Source: Methanobrevibacter sp.
Lineage (GTDB): Archaea > Methanobacteriota > Methanobacteria > Methanobacteriales > Methanobacteriaceae
Reading direction: 5' to 3'
DNA: 6,631 nt
Assembly (NCBI GenBank): GCA_017646885.1
Contig: JAGCLR010000388.1
Span: forward strand, 1-6,631
Part shown: piece by piece, positions 1 through 4,629 of the stretch
How positions within the stretch are numbered: position 1 is the stretch's first letter
Layout: each line of letters begins with the position of its first letter
The notes under the pieces: model-generated
What the model was told of the DNA's origin: nothing
What the model saw: only the letters and a program-made list of their open reading frames with translations
The model's database searches: none
Translations under genes and position numbers: made by a program

Positions 1-15
1 AAATAATAATATTTG

Positions 16-23
16 AAAGGAGG
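16..23 (+). promoter_or_regulatory. Strong Shine-Dalgarno site of the first gene
   Basis: AAAGGAGG lies 6 nt before the ATG at 30 and is a near-perfect anti-16S match. It fixes the start codon. It is unusual here because no other gene in the window has a comparable site; the others have only A/T-rich leaders, as is normal in Bacteroidota. Confidence 0.8.
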
Positions 24-29
24 CAAAAC

Positions 30-872
30 ATGAAAAAAATTTTATTAATATTTTTAGTTATGATTTCATTTTTAATATCAAAACAAACAATATTTGCAGC
101 AAACAATAATGAATATGTTATTTTAAATAATTATAAAGAAGATATGAAAGGAAATTTTGAAGAGTTGGTAACTGGTTTACTTCAACGTATGGAAAGTAAA
201 ACAAGGGAAGAGTTAAGAGAGAAAAGAGTTAAAGTAATCCAGTGGTTAAACAATCATACAGATTGCTACACTCCAAGTGAAAGATTAGAAATAGAAAAGA
301 AGTTGGAAGAAAGATATACAGAATTAAGTGAAAGTTTTGTTAACCCTGTTAACAATGATAATATTTTATCTTCAATTCTATTAAATGGCTCTGCCGAGCC
401 TATCCATAAGAAAAAGGAAAACACCACTCCAACTGAGAAAACACGTGAACAGTTGGTAACAATGATGGATGAGGTAATCACCACTTCAACTGGAGATGAA
501 TTAGAGATTAGCAACTTCCAAATGTGGGTAAAACTTAACAAAACTGCTCTCCAACGCCACAATCTTATGGGCAAGGCTGATGAAACACTCCAAAACCTCA
601 AGAAAGGGCAAAAAGAGGCTATTTCAGCCACTTTTCCCCACAAGGTGGAACAAGTACCCACTTCAAGGGTTGATGCTGTTAAAACACCTAAAATACCCCT
701 TAATTCCAAGGTTGTATCTGGAGGTAAGAGTGGAACACCTTACACTTACCAGTTGGAAGATGGAAAACAAGTAACTGTGATTGGTGATGTGATGATCCCA
801 ACACGTGAGGGAAAAGAAGAAGCCTTTGATGTAATAGATGAAATCTGGAGTGAAATGCAAGCAGCCTTATAA
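30..872 (+). CDS. Secreted protein of unknown function
   Basis: I do not recognise a family in this 280-residue product. It begins with a clear signal peptide: K2-K3, a hydrophobic core at residues 4-16, and a likely signal peptidase I site after A23 (IFA before A24-N25). The mature protein is therefore exported to the periplasm or beyond. Residues about 30-105 are rich in charged helix (many E, K and R). A Thr/Lys-rich linker follows near 125-140, then a second helical segment and a C-terminal part (about 215-280) rich in Gly, Val and Thr that looks beta-rich before a final acidic helix. The start is set by a strong Shine-Dalgarno site. Base composition changes inside the gene: sampled 60-nt blocks are 23% and 33% G+C at 121-240 but about 47% at 541-660. 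This suggests a composite gene or one of foreign origin. The coding assignment is firm; the role is unknown. Confidence 0.85.
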   Translation: MKKILLIFLVMISFLISKQTIFAANNNEYVILNNYKEDMKGNFEELVTGLLQRMESKTREELREKRVKVIQWLNNHTDCYTPSERLEIEKKLEERYTELSESFVNPVNNDNILSSILLNGSAEPIHKKKENTTPTEKTREQLVTMMDEVITTSTGDELEISNFQMWVKLNKTALQRHNLMGKADETLQNLKKGQKEAISATFPHKVEQVPTSRVDAVKTPKIPLNSKVVSGGKSGTPYTYQLEDGKQVTVIGDVMIPTREGKEEAFDVIDEIWSEMQAAL

Positions 873-885
873 TGGCTGCATTGCA
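856..885 (+). promoter_or_regulatory. Hairpin spanning the stop codon of the first gene
   Basis: TGCAAGCAGCC pairs with GGCTGC-(A bulge)-TTGCA around a 7-nt loop (TTATAAT) that contains the TAA stop. The stem is 11 bp with one bulge. No T-run follows, so it is not a standard intrinsic terminator. It could stabilise the 3' end of the mRNA or attenuate read-through into the next gene. Confidence 0.4.
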
Positions 886-908
886 AATCTCCAACACTTA
901 TATATAAT
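881..908 (+). promoter_or_regulatory. Possible sigma70-like promoter before the small membrane protein
   Basis: TTGCAA (881-886) and TATAAT (903-908) are separated by 16 nt, just upstream of the candidate starts at 919, 928 and 937. The surrounding CTTATATATAATAAAG resembles the TATATA elements seen at 3284 and 3911. The -35 half overlaps the right arm of the preceding hairpin. In A/T-rich DNA such matches are common, so this is tentative. Confidence 0.25.
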
Positions 909-927
909 AAAGTTAATAATGATTTGT

Positions 928-1224
928 ATGAAAGAAATGAAAAATACCTACCCAACAGAGTATTTTGTTGGTATAGATTGTGAGGAATACACAAAAGAGG
1001 TGAAAGATATAATAAGAAATCACCAACATCATTTACCTACATTCATGGCTGAGTTAAAAAAAATAGGATGTGGACTTGAAGCAATACCACTAAAAAATGG
1101 AAGAATCTGTTTATTGGTAAAGCAACCAAACAAAGAGGATATTGTTTTTAATTGGATTTACAGAATAGCAAAGATTGGTGTATTTGTGGCTTTTGTAACT
1201 TTACTTGTAAAACTTATTGTGTAA
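928..1224 (+). CDS. Small protein with C-terminal membrane anchor, unknown function
   Basis: This is an unrecognised protein of about 98 residues. The N-terminal part (about 70 residues) is soluble and mixed in charge, with a CEEY segment and a His-rich patch (HQHH). The last 18 or so residues (AKIGVFVAFVTLLVKLIV) form one hydrophobic segment ending at the C-terminus, so the protein is probably tail-anchored in the membrane with its body in the cytoplasm. The frame is open from 838, but that start would overlap the previous gene and read through a hairpin. ATG at 919, 928 or 937 is more likely; 919 has the best A/T-rich leader and 937 gives the most ordinary N-terminus. A phage lysis role (holin or antiholin type) is conceivable because of size and single membrane segment, but nothing specific supports it. 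Confidence 0.65.
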   Translation: MKEMKNTYPTEYFVGIDCEEYTKEVKDIIRNHQHHLPTFMAELKKIGCGLEAIPLKNGRICLLVKQPNKEDIVFNWIYRIAKIGVFVAFVTLLVKLIV

Positions 1225-1270
1225 AATTTGGAAGTTACCCAAAAAAGTGTATTTTACATAAATTAAAAGA

Positions 1271-1320
1271 TTTTTTAATAAGTCCAGAGGGAAAAGAGTT
1301 GTTTTTTAATAATCCAGAGG
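1271..1320 (+). repeat. Direct repeat pair TTTTTTAATAA(g)TCCAGAGG
   Basis: Copy 1 (1271-1290) and copy 2 (1302-1320) are identical except for one extra G in copy 1. Starts are 31 bp apart, about three helical turns, so both face the same side of the DNA. They sit 38 bp upstream of the -33 element of the 1358-1389 promoter, a position suited to an activator or other paired regulator. Alternatively they are an internal repeat of a decayed coding sequence. Confidence 0.6.
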
Positions 1321-1357
1321 TGATATGAAAAATATTTTTAATTTTTTTTGAAGAAAA

Positions 1358-1389
1358 TTTGTTTTTCCCAAAAAAAGAATATACCTTTG
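1358..1389 (+). promoter_or_regulatory. Bacteroidota-type promoter of the 1472-3244 operon
   Basis: TTTG (1358-1361), then 20 nt, then TACCTTTG (1382-1389) match the Bacteroidota primary sigma consensus of TTTG near -33 and TAnnTTTG near -7. Transcription would start around 1395, giving an A/T-rich leader of about 75 nt before the ATG at 1472. This is the best evidence for the host phylum. Confidence 0.7.
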
Positions 1390-1471
1390 CACTGTAAGAT
1401 TTCACGATAGGAGTGGCACACTTGCAAAATAGATAATAAAATAATTAATAATATATTAAACTAAATTTGAT

Positions 1472-1765
1472 ATGAAGAAGTATATTAACAAAAACGCTAT
1501 GGAGCGTGCAGAAAGAGAGTTTGAGATGAACAGTGATTCATCAAGTATTAACATTAACCTTATGGCATTGGCAATTGAGGATGTTGCAAATGGTGATATG
1601 TGGGGAGTAGCCGTTAATTGGTCAAAGGTTTATAAGTATTGTGAGTATTTGGAAATGGCATTTTGCAAGATTGCCAAGCGTGAGAAGTGGGATATATATT
1701 GTGAGGAATACCCAACATTCAGAGGTGCGGCATTGCACAATACAGTAGTAGTTTTGAGTAAGTAA
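1472..1765 (+). CDS. Hypothetical protein, first gene of orphan operon
   Basis: This is an unrecognised soluble protein of 97 residues with no signal peptide or membrane segment. The N-terminus is charged (AMERAEREFEM). A Ser-rich turn (residues about 22-26) is followed by a helical middle, then a Trp/Tyr/Cys-rich part (WSKVYKYCEYLE, WDIYCEEY) and a short hydrophobic C-terminal strand (VVVL). The ATG at 1472 follows an A/T-rich leader without a Shine-Dalgarno site and is the first gene after the promoter at 1358-1389. The next gene starts 22 nt downstream, so co-transcription is likely. It could be a small regulatory, anti-defence or inhibitor protein of a mobile element, but this is only suggested by size and position. 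Confidence 0.7.
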   Translation: MKKYINKNAMERAEREFEMNSDSSSININLMALAIEDVANGDMWGVAVNWSKVYKYCEYLEMAFCKIAKREKWDIYCEEYPTFRGAALHNTVVVLSK

Positions 1766-1787
1766 ATAATAAATAAAGTAAATCCAA

Positions 1788-2000
1788 ATGAAAATGAAAG
1801 AGAAATTATATTATGTGATAGTAGATTGTGCAGACGGTCACGTTAAGGTTACTAAGAATGATGGGAGCGGTAGGGATTCATACCCCAAAGCAGAAGCCTT
1901 AGAAGTAGCAAGTGATATGTTAGAAGTGGGAGGTGTACCAGTTGTTATAATGGAGGTTGAATTGGCAGAATGTCCAGAGTGTGGAACTAAATTAATATAA
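1788..2000 (+). CDS. Hypothetical small protein with C-terminal CPEC motif
   Basis: This 70-residue protein is unrecognised. It reads as a small alpha/beta unit: strand YYVIVDC (about 8-14), a Gly/Asp-rich loop (25-30), a helix (33-46), and strand VPVVIMEVEL (50-59). It ends with C62-P-E-C65-G, half of a zinc-ribbon knuckle. With only one CxxC at the end, metal binding would need a second pair from another subunit (C14 is the only other Cys), or the motif is a relic of a longer zinc ribbon. The start may be ATG 1788 or 1794, since there are two Met codons in MKMKEK. It is second in the operon, 22 nt after the preceding stop; 95 nt containing a weak hairpin separate it from the next gene. Confidence 0.65.
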   Translation: MKMKEKLYYVIVDCADGHVKVTKNDGSGRDSYPKAEALEVASDMLEVGGVPVVIMEVELAECPECGTKLI

Positions 2001-2022
2001 AGATTATGACAAATCATAAATA

Positions 2023-2052
2023 GGTTGGTGTGGATTGAAACCCTATCCAACC
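2023..2052 (+). promoter_or_regulatory. Imperfect leader hairpin between operon genes
   Basis: GGTTGG (2023-2028) can pair with CCAACC (2047-2052), and GGAT (2032-2035) with ATCC (2045-2048) in an alternative fold. No T-run follows on either strand. It lies in the 95-nt gap before the 2096 gene and could be an mRNA processing or translation control element. The call is weak. Confidence 0.3.
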
Positions 2053-2095
2053 CCAAGTAAAAGAAATTTTGTTAAACCTTTTAAAATAAATTATT

Positions 2096-2746
2096 ATGAA
2101 AGAGATTCAGATCACCAAAGAGATTGAAGCGTTGGCAAATGTTTATCACCCACTACACAAAAGAAATGCTAAACATATAGAAAGCAGTAGAAATAAAATT
2201 CTTGCTGATTGCATTTTATATGTGATAAAGTGGGAAGCGTTAAGAGGTTGGGTAAACCAGTATGATGGTGATATACTGGATATGTACCTCAACTCAAAAG
2301 ATGAATTGTATGAACAATTTGAAAAGTCATTAGCCAAGTTTGAAAAGGATTTGGATATTGAGGGATATTGTGAGTTTGATGATGATGAAGCAATTGTTGG
2401 TGATTCACCCATGTTTGAGTGTATTCTTTCCATTCCAGAACATTACAGAGTTTACCAAGCGTTGGGAGTTAAAAAAGATGCAACCAAAGTGGTAGAAGAA
2501 AAATTAAATATTTTGACAAAGATATGTGAAAATGAGTTATTGATTTCACCAGAAGAGTTGATGAACGTATATCGTTATAAAGTTCTTTCATCTGGTTTGG
2601 AAAAAGGGGATGAATACATCTTTGAAAACTTTGTTGAGGAAATTGCTATTGAAAAGTTATCTCAACAAGGTTATACAGTGAGCGTGAAAGAGTACACATC
2701 AAGTGATGATGATAAAACACATAAGATCATTATTGGTAAGAAATAG
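2096..2746 (+). CDS. Hypothetical acidic protein, 216 residues
   Basis: I do not recognise this protein. It is soluble, acidic and mostly helical. Residues 1-55 form a helical N-terminal part (HKRNAKHIES, LYVIKWEALRGW). Residues 60-90 are strongly charged helix. An acidic loop with FDDDEA (94-99) follows. A second helical region spans about 115-190. The C-terminus (about 173-216) reads helix then two strands around a polar turn (EKLSQQGYTVSVKEY, SSDDDK, HKIIIGKK), a small alpha-beta-beta unit. The ATG follows AAATAAATTATT with no Shine-Dalgarno site. The gene ends in TAG, 27 nt before the next start, so it is very probably co-transcribed with that gene. Being acidic, it might mimic DNA or bind a basic partner, but no motif shows this. 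Confidence 0.75.
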   Translation: MKEIQITKEIEALANVYHPLHKRNAKHIESSRNKILADCILYVIKWEALRGWVNQYDGDILDMYLNSKDELYEQFEKSLAKFEKDLDIEGYCEFDDDEAIVGDSPMFECILSIPEHYRVYQALGVKKDATKVVEEKLNILTKICENELLISPEELMNVYRYKVLSSGLEKGDEYIFENFVEEIAIEKLSQQGYTVSVKEYTSSDDDKTHKIIIGKK

Positions 2747-2773
2747 AATTGTTTAATTAAAAAATAATAAGTT

Positions 2774-3244
2774 ATGAGAATGTTTCAAAAGGCAGTAACA
2801 GTTGATATTGATGATGTATTGCGTCCAGCGTTTAATCTTTCAGATTTTGGATATGAGGACTTCCCCACTCTTTTGGATTTTGTAGAGGAGATTTCAGAGC
2901 CACACCAATATCGTGAAGCGTTTGATATTGTTTTCAGTACAGAAAACTGTGGTTTTAACAAGTCAAAATCTTCTGAGGATGTTGTTAAGTTAATGAGCAA
3001 GTACATCCACATTGATTGTGATAATACACCAGAAGATTATCATTTAAAAATCACTGTTGATACCAAATATAAAAAGTTATTTGGTTGCAAGGGTTGCCAA
3101 GCGTGGTTATGGGATGGAATGTTGCCAGATTTAATCTCAAACATTGAGAGTGGTGAAATCTCATTATCTGAGGATGGCGAGGTTATAATGAGTGATAAAA
3201 ATCTCACCATCACCAAGGCATTGTTTGATAAAATGATGTGGTAA
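2774..3244 (+). CDS. Hypothetical acidic protein with CKGC motif
   Basis: This unrecognised 156-residue protein is the last gene of the 1472-3244 run. It starts with a short strand and acidic turn (VTVDIDDVLR, residues 8-17), continues with Asp/Glu/Phe-rich sequence, and carries two further Cys in C105-K-G-C108 followed by an aromatic patch (AWLWDG, 110-115). The CxxC could be redox-active or a partial metal site; Cys 59 and 82 are the only other cysteines. The C-terminal 35 residues look like strand-turn-strand-helix (GEISLSEDGEVIM, then LTITKALFDKMM). It has no signal peptide or membrane segment. The ATG is preceded by AAAATAATAAGTT, a Bacteroidota-style leader. No terminator is obvious after the stop, which is followed by a TATATA promoter-like element. 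Confidence 0.72.
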   Translation: MRMFQKAVTVDIDDVLRPAFNLSDFGYEDFPTLLDFVEEISEPHQYREAFDIVFSTENCGFNKSKSSEDVVKLMSKYIHIDCDNTPEDYHLKITVDTKYKKLFGCKGCQAWLWDGMLPDLISNIESGEISLSEDGEVIMSDKNLTITKALFDKMMW

Positions 3245-3267
3245 AAAAAAGTTAATAAAATTTGATG

Positions 3268-3300
3268 TTTTTTGATTTGATTAGATATTTATATATATAA
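3268..3300 (+). promoter_or_regulatory. Repeated promoter-like module, copy 1
   Basis: A T6 block (3268-3273), then ATTT, then GATATTTATATATATAA (3284-3300) matches the module at 3895-3927 at 28 of 33 positions with the same internal spacing. It lacks the TAnnTTTG element. Both copies sit in intergenic DNA directly upstream of a gene on the same strand. I infer an element-specific promoter or regulator site; here it leaves a leader of about 65-70 nt containing a hairpin. Confidence 0.5.
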
Positions 3301-3330
3301 GCCATAATAATCTACAAATCTATGTTTTTG

Positions 3331-3358
3331 ATGGTAGGGGTTTGATCGCCCCTGCCAT
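3331..3358 (+). promoter_or_regulatory. 5' leader hairpin before the 3371 gene
   Basis: ATGGTAGGGG (3331-3340) pairs over 10 bp, with one G-U, with CCCCTGCCAT (3349-3358) around loop TTTGATCG. The hairpin ends 12 nt before the ATG at 3371. There is no T-tract after it on either strand, so it is not a terminator. A translational operator, RNA stability element or protein-binding hairpin is likely. Confidence 0.6.
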
Positions 3359-3370
3359 TGCTAAGTAACC

Positions 3371-3652
3371 ATGAAAGAAAAGATAAATAAAAGAATATAT
3401 AATACTGAAACCTCAAATATGGTTGGTATTTTGGATGATAACAACAAACGTGTTACCATTTACTTTTATTTGTCCAGAAGTAAAACAAAGTACATATATG
3501 TAAGAAACCCATATAATCAGAAAGTGGAAATCCCACAAGATGATGGGGGTGTATTGAAAACTTCAATTGCCAAAACAATATGGCCAGTTGAAGAATACAA
3601 GTTAAATGGTTTTTGGAAAAACTCACTTTTGCTTGAGGTACGTGATAAGTGA
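3371..3652 (+). CDS. Hypothetical small basic protein
   Basis: This 93-residue protein has no signal peptide or membrane segment and is Lys/Tyr-rich. It reads mostly as beta strands: KRVTIYFYLS, TKYIYVRNPYN, QKVEIPQDDG and NSLLLEVRDK. The N-terminal KINKRIYNTETS resembles from memory the opening of small proteins common on Gram-positive mobile elements (K-x-Y-D/N-T-E-T-A), followed there by a strand-rich body; this similarity is weak and untested. The gene stands alone: it follows a TATATA promoter-like module and a 10-bp leader hairpin, and is followed by a cluster of hairpins and terminators. It therefore looks independently expressed, perhaps with translational control through the leader hairpin. 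Confidence 0.68.
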   Translation: MKEKINKRIYNTETSNMVGILDDNNKRVTIYFYLSRSKTKYIYVRNPYNQKVEIPQDDGGVLKTSIAKTIWPVEEYKLNGFWKNSLLLEVRDK

Positions 3653-3676
3653 GTTGCTATGAAAATAAGTTCCTGA

Positions 3677-3698
3677 GGGGGTTATAAACCCCCATTTT
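3677..3698 (+). terminator. G/C-rich hairpin after the 3371 gene
   Basis: GGGGGTT (3677-3683) pairs with AACCCCC (3687-3693) around loop ATA, followed by ATTTTG. The stem is strong but the T-tail is short, so termination may be partial. It lies 25 nt after the stop codon of the 3371 gene. Confidence 0.6.
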
Positions 3699-3706
3699 GA
3701 AACCTC

Positions 3707-3734
3707 ACTCTTCATAAGAGTTTATATATTTTTT
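3707..3734 (+). terminator. Small hairpin with long T-rich tail
   Basis: ACTCTT (3707-3712) pairs with AAGAGT (3716-3721) around CAT, followed by TTATATATTTTTT. The stem is only 6 bp and A/T-containing, so alone it is a weak terminator, but it directly follows the stronger hairpin at 3677. Its left arm competes with the possible long-range stem CTCACT (3704-3709). Confidence 0.4.
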
Positions 3735-3757
3735 CATTCAAATTTAGTTTACTTGTC

Positions 3758-3785
3758 GGGGAAAGTTAACCCCTTTCCCCTTTTT
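3758..3785 (+). terminator. Intrinsic terminator
   Basis: GGGGAAAG (3758-3765) pairs perfectly with CTTTCCCC (3773-3780) around loop TTAACCC, followed at once by TTTTTC. This is a textbook forward-strand terminator. It lies 105 nt after the 3371 gene stop and after two other hairpins. Confidence 0.8.
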
Positions 3786-3841
3786 CTTGACCTTTCAAAG
3801 ATTTTAATTAAATATAGTTCAATTTTTTCATAATTAATGTT

Positions 3842-3868
3842 CCCTTACCGTTCTGGTAAGGGTTTTTT
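3842..3868 (+). terminator. Intrinsic terminator upstream of the lipoprotein/nuclease operon
   Basis: CCCTTACC (3842-3849) pairs perfectly with GGTAAGGG (3855-3862) around loop GTTCT, followed by TTTTTTG. It ends 26 nt before the promoter module at 3895. It would block read-through into the 3941 operon, which then depends on its own promoter. Confidence 0.8.
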
Positions 3869-3894
3869 GTTAATAATTTATTGAAAATCATGTA

Positions 3895-3927
3895 TTTTTT
3901 CATTTTTCTGGATATTTATATATATAA
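3895..3927 (+). promoter_or_regulatory. Repeated promoter-like module, copy 2
   Basis: T6 (3895-3900), CATTT, then GATATTTATATATATAA (3911-3927); the last 17 bases are identical to copy 1 at 3284-3300. It lies between a strong terminator and the ATG at 3941, leaving only 13 nt after the conserved block. That position strongly suggests the start of transcription for the 3941-4936 operon. No host-type TAnnTTTG element is present, so a different sigma factor or element-encoded regulator may be used. Confidence 0.55.
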
Positions 3928-3940
3928 AACTTTATTGAAG

Positions 3941-4141
3941 ATGAAAAAATATATTATTTACATTTTGTTGCTCGCAGGATCCTGCGTGTGTATAAATCAC
4001 ATTAACAACATCACACTCCAACAGATTGAGAAGTTGGAAGAAATCCAGAACACAATTACTGAAACTGAATTGCAACGTGAAATTCTTGTTTGTCTGAATG
4101 ATAATTTAAAAACTGGTGAATTATGTACAACAAAGAAGTAG
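3941..4141 (+). CDS. Small predicted lipoprotein
   Basis: This 66-residue protein starts with MKKYIIYILLLAGSC: two Lys, a hydrophobic core, and a lipobox-like L-A-G-S before C15. Signal peptidase II cleavage would leave a 52-residue lipoprotein with C15 lipidated; C17 follows closely. The mature part is polar and helical with coiled-coil character (ITLQQIEKLEEIQNTI, TELQREILVCL). The frame is open from 3881, but that start lies inside the promoter module, so 3941 is preferred. The coding sequence overlaps the nuclease gene by 19 nt (4123-4141), so the two are translationally linked. A small outer-membrane lipoprotein of this form could be an Rz1-like spanin or an entry-exclusion lipoprotein; both are guesses. 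If the lipobox is not used, it is a single-pass membrane protein. Confidence 0.65.
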   Translation: MKKYIIYILLLAGSCVCINHINNITLQQIEKLEEIQNTITETELQREILVCLNDNLKTGELCTTKK

Positions 4142-4629
4142 CAAAGCAAAAGAAAATAAACAAACATGAACAGAAAACCAGATACATTGCAACACTATTA
4201 ATAACTGATCTGTTCTTTAGTCATTTGTTAACAATCCAACAAACTCCAGTAAAATGCCATGTGGATGTAAGGTTTACCGCAGATTCACACACCTATGACG
4301 TGGAAGTGAAAACCAGAAATAAGGATGTTGGGAAATATCCTTATCTTGAACTGAAGCACTCCAAATTAAACAACATGAAACTGGATCACCACAACAACAA
4401 TCTAATATATGTTGTGATCAATAATGATTCAGTGGCTTACTTTTTCAATCTCTCCAAACTTGACTGGTCAAAGATTGAAACATTTATGTGGAGAATTAAG
4501 AAAGTCCAGTATTTGGAAGATTCAGAGTATGAAGAAGTGCCAGCCTATAAATTACCAACAGATGAAGCCATTTTGGTTGTAAATGTTGAAGAATATTTCC
4601 AGAAATATGCCATACTTAACCAAGCCTAA
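4123..4629 (+). CDS. Probable PD-(D/E)XK-superfamily nuclease
   Basis: The 168-residue product has a basic N-terminus (KEVAKQKKINKHEQKTR), a helix at about 20-38, then a strand with D48 (CHVDVRF), a turn, and a strand carrying E61-V-K63 (TYDVEVKTR). A further YLELKHSK (74-81) and strands LIYVVIN and VAYFFN follow. The order helix, D, then ExK on adjacent strands fits the core of PD-(D/E)XK nucleases and Holliday-junction-resolvase-like enzymes, which cut DNA with divalent metal. The family call rests on this motif only. The start overlaps the lipoprotein gene by 19 nt and no later Met precedes the core, so ATG 4123 is accepted. The 3' end overlaps the HNH gene by 23 nt. It may serve phage DNA processing or recombination, or target incoming DNA. 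Little else in the sequence narrows substrate choice. Confidence 0.6.
   Translation: MYNKEVAKQKKINKHEQKTRYIATLLITDLFFSHLLTIQQTPVKCHVDVRFTADSHTYDVEVKTRNKDVGKYPYLELKHSKLNNMKLDHHNNNLIYVVINNDSVAYFFNLSKLDWSKIETFMWRIKKVQYLEDSEYEEVPAYKLPTDEAILVVNVEEYFQKYAILNQA

Larger units (their letters stand above)
1225..1471. other. Intergenic control region
   Basis: This 247-bp stretch separates the tail-anchored protein from the 1472 operon. It holds a weak stem (TTTGG/CCAAA, 1227-1243), a 19/20-bp direct repeat (1271-1320), and a Bacteroidota-type promoter (1358-1389) followed by an untranslated leader of about 75 nt. One forward frame is open from 1152 to a TGA at 1321-1323 without any ATG. Its last part reads as plausible protein (ending SPEGKELFFNNPEVI), so a degraded gene end is possible but unproven. 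Confidence 0.6.
3653..3940. other. Non-coding island with four hairpins and a promoter module
   Basis: No convincing gene occupies these 288 bp. They contain hairpins at 3677-3693, 3707-3721, 3758-3780 and 3842-3862, listed separately, and the promoter module at 3895-3927. The word TTTTTTCAT recurs three times between them (3729, 3823, 3895). AGTGAG (3648-3653) and CTCACT (3704-3709) could close a larger stem around the first hairpin. The island could simply insulate two units, or could encode short terminated RNAs. Confidence 0.6.

Noticed and set aside
266..709. 147-codon open frame on the minus strand inside the first gene
   Set aside because: It lies wholly opposite a gene with a signal peptide and a strong Shine-Dalgarno site, has no leader signals of its own, and its product is low-complexity Ser/Leu-rich.
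838..927. Longer N-terminus for the small membrane protein from ATG 838
   Set aside because: It would overlap the first gene by 35 nt and read through the stop-codon hairpin; later ATGs have better leaders.
1316..1351. Possible leader peptide MKNIFNFF with AGAGGTG before it
   Set aside because: It lies upstream of the mapped promoter consensus at 1358-1389, the spacing to the ATG is short, and it has no attenuator-type hairpins.
977..1711. Shared 14-mer ATTGTGAGGAATAC at 977-990 and 1698-1711
   Set aside because: It encodes CEEY in two otherwise unlike proteins in compositionally biased DNA; similarity does not extend to either side.
2032..2043. GGATTGAAACCC resembling the 3' end of type I CRISPR repeats (ATTGAAAC)
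   Set aside because: It occurs once, without spaced copies or cas genes; a single match to this short word is expected by chance.
3331..3370. tRNA-like or terminator reading of the G/C-rich hairpin
   Set aside because: It lacks a cloverleaf, CCA end or acceptor stem, and no T-tract follows on either strand.
3881..3940. Upstream start for the lipoprotein gene at ATG 3881
   Set aside because: The first 20 codons would consist of the promoter module itself, and the signal sequence only makes sense from 3941.
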